Origin: Nocardia aobensis NBRC 100429
GTDB taxonomy: Bacteria; Actinomycetota; Actinomycetes; Mycobacteriales; Mycobacteriaceae
DNA: 33,443 nt
Reading direction: 5' to 3'
NCBI RefSeq assembly: GCF_000308375.1
Contig: NZ_BAFQ01000108.1
Span: 1-33,443, forward strand
The number at the start of each line of letters is the position of its first letter. The first letter of the stretch is position 1. Shown here piece by piece: positions 1-7,302 of the stretch. The notes under the pieces were generated by a model. That model had not been told where the DNA came from, did not search any database, and worked only from the letters and a program-made list of their open reading frames with translations. A program made the translations under genes and the position numbers.

Positions 1-163
1 CCTCCGGAACTTCCCCCGGCCTCCATTGCTCGATCCCTTCGGTGGCGAGCCAGTTCTCGGCAGCACGGCGCAAAGAAATGATCGCCGCGGCATCAGAGTT
101 TGTCGCGAGGAAGACCTCGAGCAAGGCGGCTCCAGAGGGTCGAAGTACCGCTACCACGACCAC
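1..163 (-). CDS. GNAT-family N-acetyltransferase, 5' part only (runs off left edge)
   Basis: Reading the minus strand from a GTG at 163 (alternative GTG at 157) gives about 54 residues with no stop before the window edge. They include a hydrophobic strand, an ASN/Asp-Ala-Ala-Ile-Ile segment, and then Trp-Leu-Ala-Thr-Glu-Gly-Ile-Glu-Gln-Trp. The 'A..WL...GI.QW.PGE' pattern is typical of the first helix and turn of small actinobacterial GNAT acetyltransferases, which transfer acetyl from acetyl-CoA to an amine. The acetyl-CoA-binding motif A would lie beyond the edge, so family membership rests on this N-terminal signature only. The substrate cannot be inferred. Confidence 0.6.
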   Translation of the reverse strand, partial: MVVVAVLRPSGAALLEVFLATNSDAAAIISLRRAAENWLATEGIEQWRPGEVPE

Positions 164-330
164 AGTAGGTCGCACACGAACCAGTCAGGATCCCGAGCCT
201 GATCGACGCTGCCGTTCACCGATCCTGTCCTGCGGGGATGCGTATGCAGAGTGTGTGGCGTGGAGAGGCACGTGATCCGAGTGGGGTCATCGGGCCGGTT
301 GAGAGCGTGCTGCTGCACAATCACGGGGCT

Positions 331-987
331 ATGAATTTATTGTTTTCGATCGTTCCGCTGGCGGTGGTGGACTCCGCGAACGTCCTTGCGTTACTTGCGG
401 TTTCCTTTGCATGGATATCGAGCGCATCGCGGTGGGCATATGCGAGGACAGCCGTGTCGTTCATGATCGGTGGGATCTGCGGGCTGGCGCTTACCCTGGT
501 GTTCTCGTTCACGGTGATCCTGCAACTTGTGCACCGGGCCCTCAACTCTCTGTCTCCGGAGGCTGTTGCCGCGATCGTGGTGGTCATCGCGCTACTGGTC
601 ATCGCTGTGGCGGTGCATGGATTCGTCCGCCCACCGATGTCGCTGCCGGTGCATCACGATCTGCACCCGGTCGCAGCCAGCGCGCTCGGTCTGATCACCT
701 GGACGGCCCAGTCGCTGACCTCGGCACCGTTCTACGGGGCCATCGCCGTCATGGCCAACGAGACCATCGCCTCGCGGCTGGGACTGTCCACGGTCTTCGT
801 CGTGATCGCGGTTGCGCCCGTCACCGCACTCACGATCGCGCTCTTACTCTGTCCCACCACCGCCGGACACCGCATGCTCGGCTACCTGCAGGCAGCGCTG
901 CCCATGACATCTCGGGTCCTCGCGGCAATCCTCATCGTCGCCGCCGTTGCCGCAGCCGCGATCGGGCTTACGATCATCCTCAGATAG
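331..987 (+). CDS. LysE/GAP-like multi-spanning membrane protein
   Basis: A 218-residue protein that is almost entirely hydrophobic, with about six predicted membrane segments (roughly residues 3-25, 38-62, 75-95, 110-135, 140-165 and 190-215). The N-terminal Ile-Val-Pro-Leu-Ala-Val-Val-Asp-Ser-Ala-Asn and the overall layout resemble the GAP/Sap and LysE-type transporter superfamily of actinobacteria, whose members move lipids, amino acids or metals. ATG 331 is chosen because the first membrane helix begins there; upstream in-frame starts at 238 and 307 only add a polar tail. The Shine-Dalgarno site is weak (GGGG just upstream). Substrate unknown. Confidence 0.6.
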   Translation: MNLLFSIVPLAVVDSANVLALLAVSFAWISSASRWAYARTAVSFMIGGICGLALTLVFSFTVILQLVHRALNSLSPEAVAAIVVVIALLVIAVAVHGFVRPPMSLPVHHDLHPVAASALGLITWTAQSLTSAPFYGAIAVMANETIASRLGLSTVFVVIAVAPVTALTIALLLCPTTAGHRMLGYLQAALPMTSRVLAAILIVAAVAAAAIGLTIILR

Positions 988-995
988 CTGCGCGG

Positions 996-1089
996 GATCG
1001 GACGCCCATCAACGGGGCGAAGGCCCGGCCCCCTTGACGGGGGCATCCCGGCCGGCCGGGAAACTCTCAGGCGCCCCAGACGGGCGCCT
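996..1089 (+). promoter_or_regulatory. Glycine-riboswitch-like element (5' arm not canonical)
   Basis: Directly after the membrane-protein gene, positions 1058-1072 read GGGAAACTCTCAGGC, matching the conserved 3' core of the glycine riboswitch. It is preceded by a small hairpin (CGCCC...GGGCG, about 1002-1019) leading into GCGAAGG (consensus GCCGAAGG) and a long GC-rich stem. A perfect 8-bp hairpin follows (1069-1076 with 1082-1089). The GAGAG segment that should pair with CTCTC is not evident (GGGATCGG instead), so this may be a degenerate aptamer or a chance match. The next gene starts at 1249. Confidence 0.35.
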
Positions 1090-1248
1090 CAGGCGTATCT
1101 GCAGGAAGTACGCGACCTGAGCAGTGCCAACACGTGTAAAACAGGACTATTCATAGGGATTACGCATAACTGCTGTGTGGCGTGGTCTAGGCTGCGATTT
1201 GCTCGACGGATCTGTCCCACCGCCCGCCGACACCGAAAGGCACACACA

Positions 1249-1770
1249 GTGGTTCGTGGAAGACTTTTCGCTTCGATACTCGCGTTGACCGCCGCTGTAC
1301 TGGTCAATGCAGCCGGACCGGCCAGCGCAACGACCAGCATATGGATCGGGAGAGCGTTCCCAGACGCACACGGCGACTACAGCTGGTGGGTCGTCACCGA
1401 GATCACCTACGTCTGCGAACCCGGCCAGGCCAACGCCCTGTGGGTCAAGGTCGAGTCCGAACAGTTCAAAAGCCCGGAAGGCCAACCCGTCCGCATGAAA
1501 GACGAGGCTCTGGATCGGGTGACCTGTGACGGCGAATCTCGGCAGGCGAAGGTCAGGGTGCCATTGGGCCACGACTACGGCGAGGGCCCGAAGCGCGCAG
1601 ATGCTCACGACGGCGACGGCAATGAACTCATGACGCATTACTACGATGGCCATGCGGTCGAGATCACCGCCGCGTTCGCCTACCTGCCGCCTGACGCCGA
1701 GGACATGAGCCAGGTCGAGATCCATCAGGACACCACCGAGAACCAGACCCTGACTCTGACTCAGGAATAG
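1249..1770 (+). CDS. Small secreted protein of unknown function
   Basis: A 173-residue product with a clear Sec signal peptide: positively charged start, hydrophobic core of about 15 residues, and a probable signal-peptidase site after Ala-Ser-Ala at residue 27. The mature part is acidic and beta-rich in appearance with two cysteines (in Tyr-Val-Cys-Glu and Val-Thr-Cys-Asp) that could form a disulfide. GTG 1249 is preferred because GAAAGG at 1235-1240 sits 8 bases upstream and the signal peptide starts cleanly there. No family is recognised. The gene stands alone and is followed by a strong terminator. Confidence 0.7.
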   Translation: MVRGRLFASILALTAAVLVNAAGPASATTSIWIGRAFPDAHGDYSWWVVTEITYVCEPGQANALWVKVESEQFKSPEGQPVRMKDEALDRVTCDGESRQAKVRVPLGHDYGEGPKRADAHDGDGNELMTHYYDGHAVEITAAFAYLPPDAEDMSQVEIHQDTTENQTLTLTQE

Positions 1771-1817
1771 CCCTCGGCCCGCCCCGGACAGAACCGCTGC
1801 GTGCGATCCTGGAACGT

Positions 1818-1859
1818 GAGAACCGGCCAGATACCGCTGGCCGGTTCTCGTTGTTTTCG
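1818..1859 (+). terminator. Rho-independent terminator after the secreted-protein gene
   Basis: A perfect 13-bp stem (1818-1830 with 1837-1849) and a 6-base loop ATACCG are followed by GTTGTTTTCG. A true U-rich tail is uncommon at this GC content. It lies 47 bases after the stop of the 1249 gene. Confidence 0.85.
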
Positions 1860-2007
1860 CGACGTGCCCGTTGCCCCGATCCGCACCGCAGCCGAAACCT
1901 CCTCTCAGGCCGCAGCCGCGGATCCTGCCCCCATCGCACGACGATGGTCCTCCGGATTGGTTGGCTGACAAGCCTTTACAGCGCATACGCGCCTCTGACG
2001 TGCCAGG

Positions 2008-2632
2008 ATGAAGCGTATGACTCCGGTTCCCGAAGGCCATGCAGTTCCCGCCGATCCGACCCCGGTGAGCGGCTACGACAGCATCGCCGAGGGGTACGCG
2101 GCAGAAAACGAGACCGGCCTCCTGCACGCGTACTACAACCGGCCCGCGATCCTGGAACTCGCCGGGGAGGTGTCCGGGCGGCGAATCCTCGACGTCGGCT
2201 GCGGCCCGGGCCTACTGTTCGCCGCGCTGCGTGACCGCGGCGCGGTCGTGACCGGCATCGACGCGGGATTGGGGACCGGCTCTCGCCGAGTTGCGACGCG
2301 TGCTGGTCCCGGGCGGCAGGCTCATCGTCTCGGTCGAGCATCCTTTCGCCAACTTCCTCGGACAGCGGTTGGCCGGAGACTCGGCCGACTATTTCCAGAC
2401 CCGCAACCGGATCGACGAATGGACCATGGGCGGCCAGACCGCCCGACTGAGTTTCTGGGACCGGCCATTACACGCGATGACCGACGCCTTCACCGCGGCC
2501 GGCTTCCGCATCGGGGTCATCAGCGAACCGCCGGCTCTGCCCGCCGCTCGCGATCTGATCCCCGAGGTGCTCGGCGAGAGCACCGACAACAGATTCCTGT
2601 GCTTCCTGTTCTTCGTCCTGCACGCCGACTGA
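2008..2632 (+). pseudogene. Class I SAM-dependent methyltransferase broken by an internal deletion
   Basis: The first frame (from ATG 2008; ATG 2017 also possible) encodes a normal methyltransferase N-terminus, with motif I Ile-Leu-Asp-Val-Gly-Cys-Gly-Pro-Gly and then Val-Thr-Gly-Ile-Asp-Ala. At about 2260-2267 similarity stops in that frame and resumes at once in the next frame as Asp-Trp-Gly-Pro-Ala-Leu-Ala-Glu-Leu-Arg-Arg-Val-Leu, then Pro-Gly-Gly and a C-terminal half running to 2632. The stretch that normally links these motifs, about 40-45 residues including the acidic SAM-adenine region, is missing and the frame is shifted. The product cannot be a working methyltransferase unless this is an assembly error. 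Confidence 0.8.
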
Positions 2633-2715
2633 CACTCGCATTCAGTCGTGAGCCGCGAAGGGCAGGATCGTGCAACGACCAGCCGACTCGTTCGATGTGA
2701 AGGAGGCGACCTGAG

Positions 2716-3375
2716 ATGACCGGACGCCCATTGTCCGTCGAGGAATGCGACCGACTCTGGAAAGCCTGGACGCCCAGCGAAGTCGCCGAACGACTGTCGG
2801 GCACCCCGACAGCCTGGTATGTGGCGGCCGGGTGGGCGCTGGACCTGTTCGTCGGCGGCCTCGGACGTGCGCACTCCGATCTCGAAATCGGTATTCCCCG
2901 TGAGCGATTCGACGAAATCGCGGACGCGTTCCCTGGCTACGAATGGGACGTCGTCGGCGACGGGCACGTCTGGCCATACCCGGAGGAAGCCGGCAACCAC
3001 CATCAGACGTGGCTGCGAGAGCCGGCGACCGGGCTCTATCGCCTCGACGTATTCCGCGAGCCACACCGCGGCGGTCGATGGGTGTGCCGCCGCGACGCCT
3101 CGATCACCCTGTCCCACGACGAGCTGATTCTCCACACCGCCGACGGCATCCCTTACGTGATCCCCGAGGTCGTGCTCCTGTTCAAGGCGAAAGCCCGGCG
3201 AGCCAAGGACGAGGCCGACTTCCTGCACGCACTCTCCGCGATGGACACCTCACGGCGTTCCCGATTGTCCGGATGGCTGTCGCGAGTGCACCCCGGCCAT
3301 CCCTGGTTGGAAACCCTCGCGAATTACGGCGCCCTCGAGCCGAATGATCACGTATCAAAAACAGAGTATTTATGA
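2716..3375 (+). CDS. Nucleotidyltransferase, aminoglycoside 2''-adenylyltransferase-like
   Basis: A 219-residue protein with the minimal nucleotidyltransferase signature around residues 34-60: Tyr-Val-Ala-Ala-Gly-Trp-Ala-Leu-Asp-Leu-Phe, Gly-Gly, then Arg-Ala-His-Ser-Asp-Leu-Glu-Ile. The Asp-x-Glu pair would bind the catalytic metal. This is the arrangement of the ANT(2'')/LinB-like family, which adds AMP to antibiotic hydroxyls, but many family members have no known resistance role. The usual Gly-Gly-Trp is Ala-Gly-Trp here. The start is fixed by AAGGAGG at 2700-2706. Its last 6 bases overlap the 3' end of the convergent TetR gene. Confidence 0.7.
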   Translation: MTGRPLSVEECDRLWKAWTPSEVAERLSGTPTAWYVAAGWALDLFVGGLGRAHSDLEIGIPRERFDEIADAFPGYEWDVVGDGHVWPYPEEAGNHHQTWLREPATGLYRLDVFREPHRGGRWVCRRDASITLSHDELILHTADGIPYVIPEVVLLFKAKARRAKDEADFLHALSAMDTSRRSRLSGWLSRVHPGHPWLETLANYGALEPNDHVSKTEYL

Positions 3376-4131
3376 GACGGTCGGGCGATCGTGGGCGGTT
3401 GTGAGATTCCGGTAGACAGTTGCGCGGGATACACCCAGGGTCGCGGCGATCTCGTCGACGGTGTATTCGCCGGAATCCCGCATGTGCCGCGCGGACTCGA
3501 CCATTTCCGGGGTCATCGCGCCCGGGCGGCCGCGGGCGGTCCGGGGTCGTGAGGTGGTGACGGGCCGCTCCGGTGTACGCGTGGTGTCACGAGGCGGTGG
3601 CCCATCCAGCAGTCGGTGCACGCCGTCGAGAATCGCTGCGCGTAATTGTTTTTCGGGTTGGTCGGCGAAGAACACCACCGGATCGCTCAGCGCCGCGTAG
3701 ATCTGCGCGGCCCGTACCCGCGCGGTGAAATCGGCGTCGGGGCCGGCGAGTAGGTCCTGCGCGGTCAGGGCGATGTCGCGCAGCCGCCGATAGGTCGCGG
3801 TATCGGCCGACAGTGCCTGGTCCTGCATGTGGATCCGCAGCACTGACCGATGCCGGAGCCAGGTATCGAGGAGCCCTTCTGCCACCGCCCACCGTCGTGC
3901 ATCCGCATTCCCGATGGACCGGACGGATTCGAGCATGGCCTCGGTGTCTGCCAGCAACGGTTCGACCAGAGCGACGACGATGTCGATCTTGCTCGAAAAG
4001 TGATAGAGCACAGCAGTTTTGGTCAGACCGACCTGCTCGGAGATTTCCCGCACGGATACCGCGTGGTAGCCACGTTCGGCGAACATCTCCAGCGCGGTGC
4101 GCAGGATTCGAGTACGCGAATCGTCAGTCAC
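3370..4131 (-). CDS. TetR-family regulator with extra C-terminal Hin/resolvase-type HTH
   Basis: A 253-residue protein starting at GTG 4131. Residues 5-50 form a standard TetR DNA-binding domain (Leu-Thr-Lys-Thr-Ala-Val-Leu-Tyr-His-Phe), followed by a helical ligand-binding domain to about 178 and an Arg/Pro/Thr-rich linker. Residues 201-243 look like the DNA-binding domain of a Hin-type serine recombinase: Gly-Arg-Pro arm, then Thr-Val-Asp-Glu-Ile-Ala-Ala-Thr-Leu-Gly-Val-Ser-Arg-Ala-Thr-Val-Tyr-Arg. It is divergent from the FAD monooxygenase at 4226. The intergenic region holds two identical-half-site palindromes, suggesting it represses both genes until a ligand, perhaps a substrate of that enzyme, binds. 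Confidence 0.85.
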   Translation of the reverse strand: MTDDSRTRILRTALEMFAERGYHAVSVREISEQVGLTKTAVLYHFSSKIDIVVALVEPLLADTEAMLESVRSIGNADARRWAVAEGLLDTWLRHRSVLRIHMQDQALSADTATYRRLRDIALTAQDLLAGPDADFTARVRAAQIYAALSDPVVFFADQPEKQLRAAILDGVHRLLDGPPPRDTTRTPERPVTTSRPRTARGRPGAMTPEMVESARHMRDSGEYTVDEIAATLGVSRATVYRNLTTAHDRPTVS

Positions 4132-4149
4132 GGTTCCGAATTCTACCCC

Positions 4150-4179
4150 TTGACTGACCGGCGGTCAGCGACCTATCGT
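4150..4179 (+). promoter_or_regulatory. Probable promoter of the 4226 monooxygenase
   Basis: TTGACT at 4150-4155 and TATCGT at 4174-4179 are 18 bases apart, a plausible -35/-10 pair directed at the monooxygenase. The first TetR-type palindrome (4154-4168) overlaps the -35 element and the second (4187-4201) lies just past the expected start of transcription, a layout that fits repression. Confidence 0.5.
4154..4168. promoter_or_regulatory. TetR-type operator 1 (CTGACC-GGC-GGTCAG)
   Basis: A perfect inverted repeat with 6-base arms and a 3-base spacer between the divergent TetR and monooxygenase genes. The half sites are identical to those of the second palindrome 33 bp away. Confidence 0.75.
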
Positions 4180-4185
4180 GGGATC

Positions 4186-4202
4186 ACTGACCAATGGTCA
4201 GT
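4186..4202. promoter_or_regulatory. TetR-type operator 2 (ACTGACC-AAT-GGTCAGT)
   Basis: A perfect inverted repeat with 7-base arms and a 3-base spacer. Its centre is 33 bp from that of operator 1, about three helical turns, so two dimers could sit on the same face of the DNA. Confidence 0.75.
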
Positions 4203-4225
4203 AATTGTGAAACAAGGAGGACGCG

Positions 4226-5437
4226 ATGAAGAACGAGCGGATTCTCATTTCCGGTGCCGGTATCGCCGGCCAGGTGTTGGCGTACTGGCTTGCGCGACAC
4301 GGATTCCGGCCCACGGTGGTCGAACGAGCAGCCGGGCTGCGGACCGGCGGCCAAGGGGTGGATATCCGCGATCAGGCGATCGAGGTGGCCGACAAGATGG
4401 GAATCATGGCGCGGGTGCGGGATGCCGCGGCCGACGTCGCGGGAATGAGGTTCGTCCGCGCCGACGGACGCGACCTCGCCCGGATCGACATGCAGGGAAT
4501 CAAGGACAAGTACGGCAGCACCGAGGCGGAGATCATGCGTGGCGATCTCGTCCGGATCCTGCACGACATCACCGAGGACAACGTGGAGTACATCTTCGGT
4601 GACTCCATCCGCGGACTCGAGCAGGACGACGGCGGTGTCACCGTCACCTTCGAACACGCGCCGATACGACGCTTCGACCTGGTGATCGGCGCAGACGGCC
4701 TGCACTCGACGGTCCGGCGACTGGCCTTCGGCCCGGAGTCCGACTACGTCCGCCACATGGACCACTACTTCGCCTTCGGGAACACCGACTCGGCGCTGGG
4801 ACCCGATCGATGGATGACGGTCTTCAATACTCCCGGACACTTCGCCGGGATCTACCGCTCGGGCAACCACCCCCAGGCCAAGGCGTATCTCATGTTCCGC
4901 AGTCCACGGCGAGAAATCGATCCGCGCGACCAAGAGGCGGCGCGGGCGCTGCTCGCCACCGCGTTCCGTGGCGAAAACGCCTGGCACGTACCGGAATTGC
5001 TGAAGGGTGTACTCGCCGATCCGGACGCCTACATCGACACCCTCGGCCAGGTCCGCATGCGGTCATGGTCGATCGACAGGGTCGCGCTGGTGGGCGACGC
5101 CGCCTACTGCGCGTCTCCGGCCTCCGGCGCCGGGGCCGAACTGGCGTTGACCGGGGCCTACCGGCTCGCCGGTGAGCTCGCGGCCGCCGCCGGTGACCAT
5201 CGCCGCGCCTTCCGTCGGTACGAGCAGGCCCACCGACCATTGGTCGACCGCAAACAGGAGATCGGCCCCAACCTGCGACTGATGGCGCCGAAATCACGGG
5301 CGGGCATTGCGGTGCGCAATCTCATCACGCGCCTGCCGCTCCTGGAATCGATGGCCGGAATGGAACGCATCATGGCGCCCAAGGCCACCGAGCAGCTCCC
5401 CGACTACGACCTGCCCGCAGCCTCGATCGCGAAATGA
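4226..5437 (+). CDS. FAD-dependent monooxygenase (PHBH/TetX-like fold)
   Basis: A 403-residue class A flavoprotein monooxygenase. The motifs are the dinucleotide-binding Gly-Ala-Gly-Ile-Ala-Gly (residues 10-15), the Gly-Gly-Gln-Gly-Val-Asp-Ile-Arg segment near 41, the DG motif in Gly-Ala-Asp-Gly-Leu-His-Ser (155-161) and the FAD-ribityl GD motif Gly-Asp-Ala-Ala (290-293). Such enzymes use NAD(P)H and O2 to hydroxylate aromatic or polyketide-like compounds, and some inactivate antibiotics. The start is fixed by AAGGAGG at 4214-4220. It is divergent from, and probably repressed by, the TetR at 3370. A second member of the same subfamily lies at 7299; both end near a Leu-Pro-Asp-Tyr motif. Substrate unknown. 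Confidence 0.85.
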   Translation: MKNERILISGAGIAGQVLAYWLARHGFRPTVVERAAGLRTGGQGVDIRDQAIEVADKMGIMARVRDAAADVAGMRFVRADGRDLARIDMQGIKDKYGSTEAEIMRGDLVRILHDITEDNVEYIFGDSIRGLEQDDGGVTVTFEHAPIRRFDLVIGADGLHSTVRRLAFGPESDYVRHMDHYFAFGNTDSALGPDRWMTVFNTPGHFAGIYRSGNHPQAKAYLMFRSPRREIDPRDQEAARALLATAFRGENAWHVPELLKGVLADPDAYIDTLGQVRMRSWSIDRVALVGDAAYCASPASGAGAELALTGAYRLAGELAAAAGDHRRAFRRYEQAHRPLVDRKQEIGPNLRLMAPKSRAGIAVRNLITRLPLLESMAGMERIMAPKATEQLPDYDLPAASIAK

Positions 5438-5486
5438 ACCTGATTCGACTACCGACCAGGCGACCGGCTACACGGTTCGGCAGAAA

Positions 5487-5741
5487 TCAGGAATCGTTGT
5501 CCTTGCGAAGTTCGTCCGGCGGTTTGTTCTCGGTGATCTGCTCGTCGACCGAGTCGGCGAAGGCGGTACCGGCGACCATGCCGTCGGTCCCGGGTACGAC
5601 GACGCTCGCGCGTGCACCCGGCTCGTAGATCTCGTCCAGCCTTTCGGCTTCCTTCTTCGCCTGCTCGCGGGTTTCCGCATCCGGTTCGGGTGCGACCGTC
5701 TCGGCGGGCTTCGTGGTTGACTCCGATGTGTTCTCCGTCAT
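5487..5741 (-). CDS. Small acidic hypothetical protein
   Basis: An 84-residue, Glu/Thr/Ala-rich protein with no signal peptide or membrane segment. The middle (Arg-Glu-Gln-Ala-Lys-Lys-Glu-Ala-Glu-Arg-Leu-Asp-Glu) is probably helical and precedes a Gly-rich Val-Val-Val-Pro-Gly-Thr-Asp-Gly stretch. ATG 5741 is taken as the start because the low-complexity N-terminus begins there; ATG 5762 would add seven residues. It is convergent with the monooxygenase, 50 bases away. No family is recognised. Confidence 0.55.
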   Translation of the reverse strand: MTENTSESTTKPAETVAPEPDAETREQAKKEAERLDEIYEPGARASVVVPGTDGMVAGTAFADSVDEQITENKPPDELRKDNDS

Positions 5742-5834
5742 ACCGCAGTGGTTCCCGCCCATCCCGCTCTTACACGAGCTCTGCGATCATCGAGGGTCGG
5801 CGTTCGACATCGGGGCCGGTGGGAGGAAACACGA

Positions 5835-6539
5835 ATGACCACGATGCGGCGGTTCTGGATCGAATTCGATCCGGACGAGAACTACGACGCCCGATTCCGG
5901 CGGGGTGCCGGCGTGACCGGCGTCGACGCGCGGGATTGCCTGTCGATGGTTGCGGCCCAGTTCCCCGACGGAGTACTGCCGACCGTGCACCGGATTATCG
6001 TCGACATCTCGCTGGCAGAACCGCTGCCGGGGAATCCCCGTTTTCTCGGAGTCCCGGTGTGGCGCGGCGTGTGGTACCCACCCGCGAATCTTGCGACCGG
6101 GCCGACTCACGACATCGACCGACGCGGTGCTCCCGCCGTCTACCCGACGCCGGTCACGGCTTCACGAGGCCGAGTGCGGGCCGGCGAAACCCCTCACAAG
6201 ACATTCACGTGGTGGGACGAGATCCCCCACATCGATGGACTGCACTGGGCGCTGGTCGGCATGCACTGCGCTGAGCACCGAGACGGAATGCGGCAAATTG
6301 CCTCAGCGCTGCGTGACGCCTGCGCCGCGGATCCGACCCTCGGGTTGTTGGTGCGCGACGCGCTCGACTACATGATCGCGTGGCGACCGACGCCGGACGA
6401 ATGGTTCGATCCGACCGGAATCAGGTTCGCCGATCAGGAGGCACTCGGCGAGTACCTGCGAGCCTTCCGCGACTACCTGCTCGGAGATCGCGCGGAGCCG
6501 ATCTCGGCCTCCCCTACTGCTCGACCTTGCGACTGGTGA
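5835..6539 (+). CDS. Hypothetical protein, two-part
   Basis: A 234-residue protein. The N-terminal 90 residues (Arg-Arg-Phe-Trp-Ile-Glu-Phe at the start, Gly-Val-Pro-Val-Trp-Arg-Gly-Val-Trp-Tyr-Pro-Pro near 76-88) resemble small uncharacterised actinobacterial proteins. The C-terminal part (Thr-Trp-Trp-Asp-Glu-Ile, then a helical region rich in Asp and Arg) follows after a Pro/Arg-rich linker and may be a separate domain. GGGAGGA at 5821-5827 fixes the ATG at 5835. The 3' end overlaps the convergent PPOX gene by 26 bases. Function unknown. Confidence 0.6.
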   Translation: MTTMRRFWIEFDPDENYDARFRRGAGVTGVDARDCLSMVAAQFPDGVLPTVHRIIVDISLAEPLPGNPRFLGVPVWRGVWYPPANLATGPTHDIDRRGAPAVYPTPVTASRGRVRAGETPHKTFTWWDEIPHIDGLHWALVGMHCAEHRDGMRQIASALRDACAADPTLGLLVRDALDYMIAWRPTPDEWFDPTGIRFADQEALGEYLRAFRDYLLGDRAEPISASPTARPCDW

Positions 6540-6915
6540 ATTCGAAGGACCCGCCGTCGATGCCCCAGGAGATGATCCGTTCGGGGTGGATGCGGATGAC
6601 GGCGCGTTCCTGGGGAGGGAACGGGGGCTCCTCGTCGTCGAGTGCGACGGCCGTGCCGCGCACCTCGATGCCGCGAATTTCGTACGGCTCCAACGAAACC
6701 TGTTGGTCCACGACGAACGACACGCGGCTGCCCGCCTCGACGTTGCGGTACTTTCGGCTGGCGCGCATCCGCATACCTCCGATGTCGATGGTGCCGTCGG
6801 CGTTCACTCGATAGTTGGTCGGATTGTTCTGCACGACGCCGTCGGGCGACACCGTGGCCAGACGACCGATCCCGGCCTCGGCGAGGAACTTCTGTTCGTT
6901 GATGGTGAAGGTCAT
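6514..6915 (-). CDS. PPOX-class F420-dependent oxidoreductase
   Basis: A 133-residue split-barrel flavin/F420-binding protein of the pyridoxamine-5'-phosphate-oxidase-like family. Typical elements are Gly-Arg-Leu-Ala-Thr-Val-Ser-Pro-Asp-Gly near residues 15-25, the Arg-Lys-Tyr-Arg-Asn-Val phosphate-binding region near 57, Val-Ser-Phe-Val-Val-Asp, and Arg-Gly-Ile-Glu-Val-Arg-Gly. The C-terminal Ile-Arg-Ile-His-Pro-Glu-Arg-Ile-Ile-Ser-Trp-Gly-Ile is characteristic of the actinobacterial subgroup linked to F420. ATG 6915 is preferred over GTG 6924, because the ribosome-binding GAGGAG would overlap the GTG. It probably reduces an unidentified small molecule with F420H2. Confidence 0.85.
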   Translation of the reverse strand: MTFTINEQKFLAEAGIGRLATVSPDGVVQNNPTNYRVNADGTIDIGGMRMRASRKYRNVEAGSRVSFVVDQQVSLEPYEIRGIEVRGTAVALDDEEPPFPPQERAVIRIHPERIISWGIDGGSFEFTSRKVEQ

Positions 6916-7014
6916 GTCGATCACTCCTCGGTGAAGTCGAAATCAGGTGTGCCCCCGGCGATCAGCCGGAAGGCGTCGGTGGCGCCGAGCGCGGATCTTT
7001 CGACCGCTCGTACC

Positions 7015-7089
7015 GAAATCTATCAGCGCTAGCGACTAGAGCGAAGGTAGCATGCCTGTCGATAGATTGTCTAGTGCCGCTAGATTTTC
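7015..7089. promoter_or_regulatory. AT-rich operator-like cluster upstream of the second monooxygenase
   Basis: The stretch between the PPOX start (6915) and the leader ORF (7231) holds no other gene that I can support. Within it, TCTAG-N5-CTAGA (7070-7084) is a perfect inverted repeat, and ATCTATC (7018-7024) is repeated inverted as GATAGAT (7061-7067). GAAATCTA (7015-7022) is nearly mirrored by TAGATTTTC (7081-7089), and CGCTAGCG (7027-7034) is a palindrome. The repeated CTAG/TAGAT words in otherwise GC-rich DNA suggest a regulator-binding region, but no dedicated regulator gene is adjacent. Confidence 0.45.
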
Positions 7090-7230
7090 GATCAGGGCGG
7101 TCGATCGCGCTCGCATACACGGCGATCTCGGCGGCACCGATGAATTTTCTGTGCCCCCGCCGTCGACACCTCTGGATACACCGACCGCACTGGGCCCGGT
7201 CCAGCGCGGGAAATGCACAGGGAGGCAACG

Positions 7231-7302
7231 ATGGACACCGACAGACCCGAGCAGGAAACCACCCGGTCAGTGATCGACACGAGCAAGCAGGGGAAGCAGT
7301 GA
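7231..7302 (+). CDS. 23-codon leader ORF translationally coupled to the monooxygenase
   Basis: ATG 7231, preceded by AGGGAGG (7219-7225) at an ideal 5-base spacing, opens a 23-codon frame (start Met-Asp-Thr-Asp-Arg-Pro-Glu-Gln, end Lys-Gln-Gly-Lys-Gln). Its TGA (7300-7302) overlaps the GTG start (7299-7301) of the monooxygenase in a GTGA arrangement. The monooxygenase itself has only a weak site (GGGAAG). The peptide is hydrophilic and unlike a known attenuator. It may simply load ribosomes for the downstream gene. Confidence 0.5.
   Translation: MDTDRPEQETTRSVIDTSKQGKQ

Noticed and set aside
1147..2127. A 326-codon minus-strand frame across the secreted-protein gene
   Set aside because: It spans the strong terminator and the start of the methyltransferase pseudogene, has no domain, and the plus-strand signal peptide gene explains the region better.
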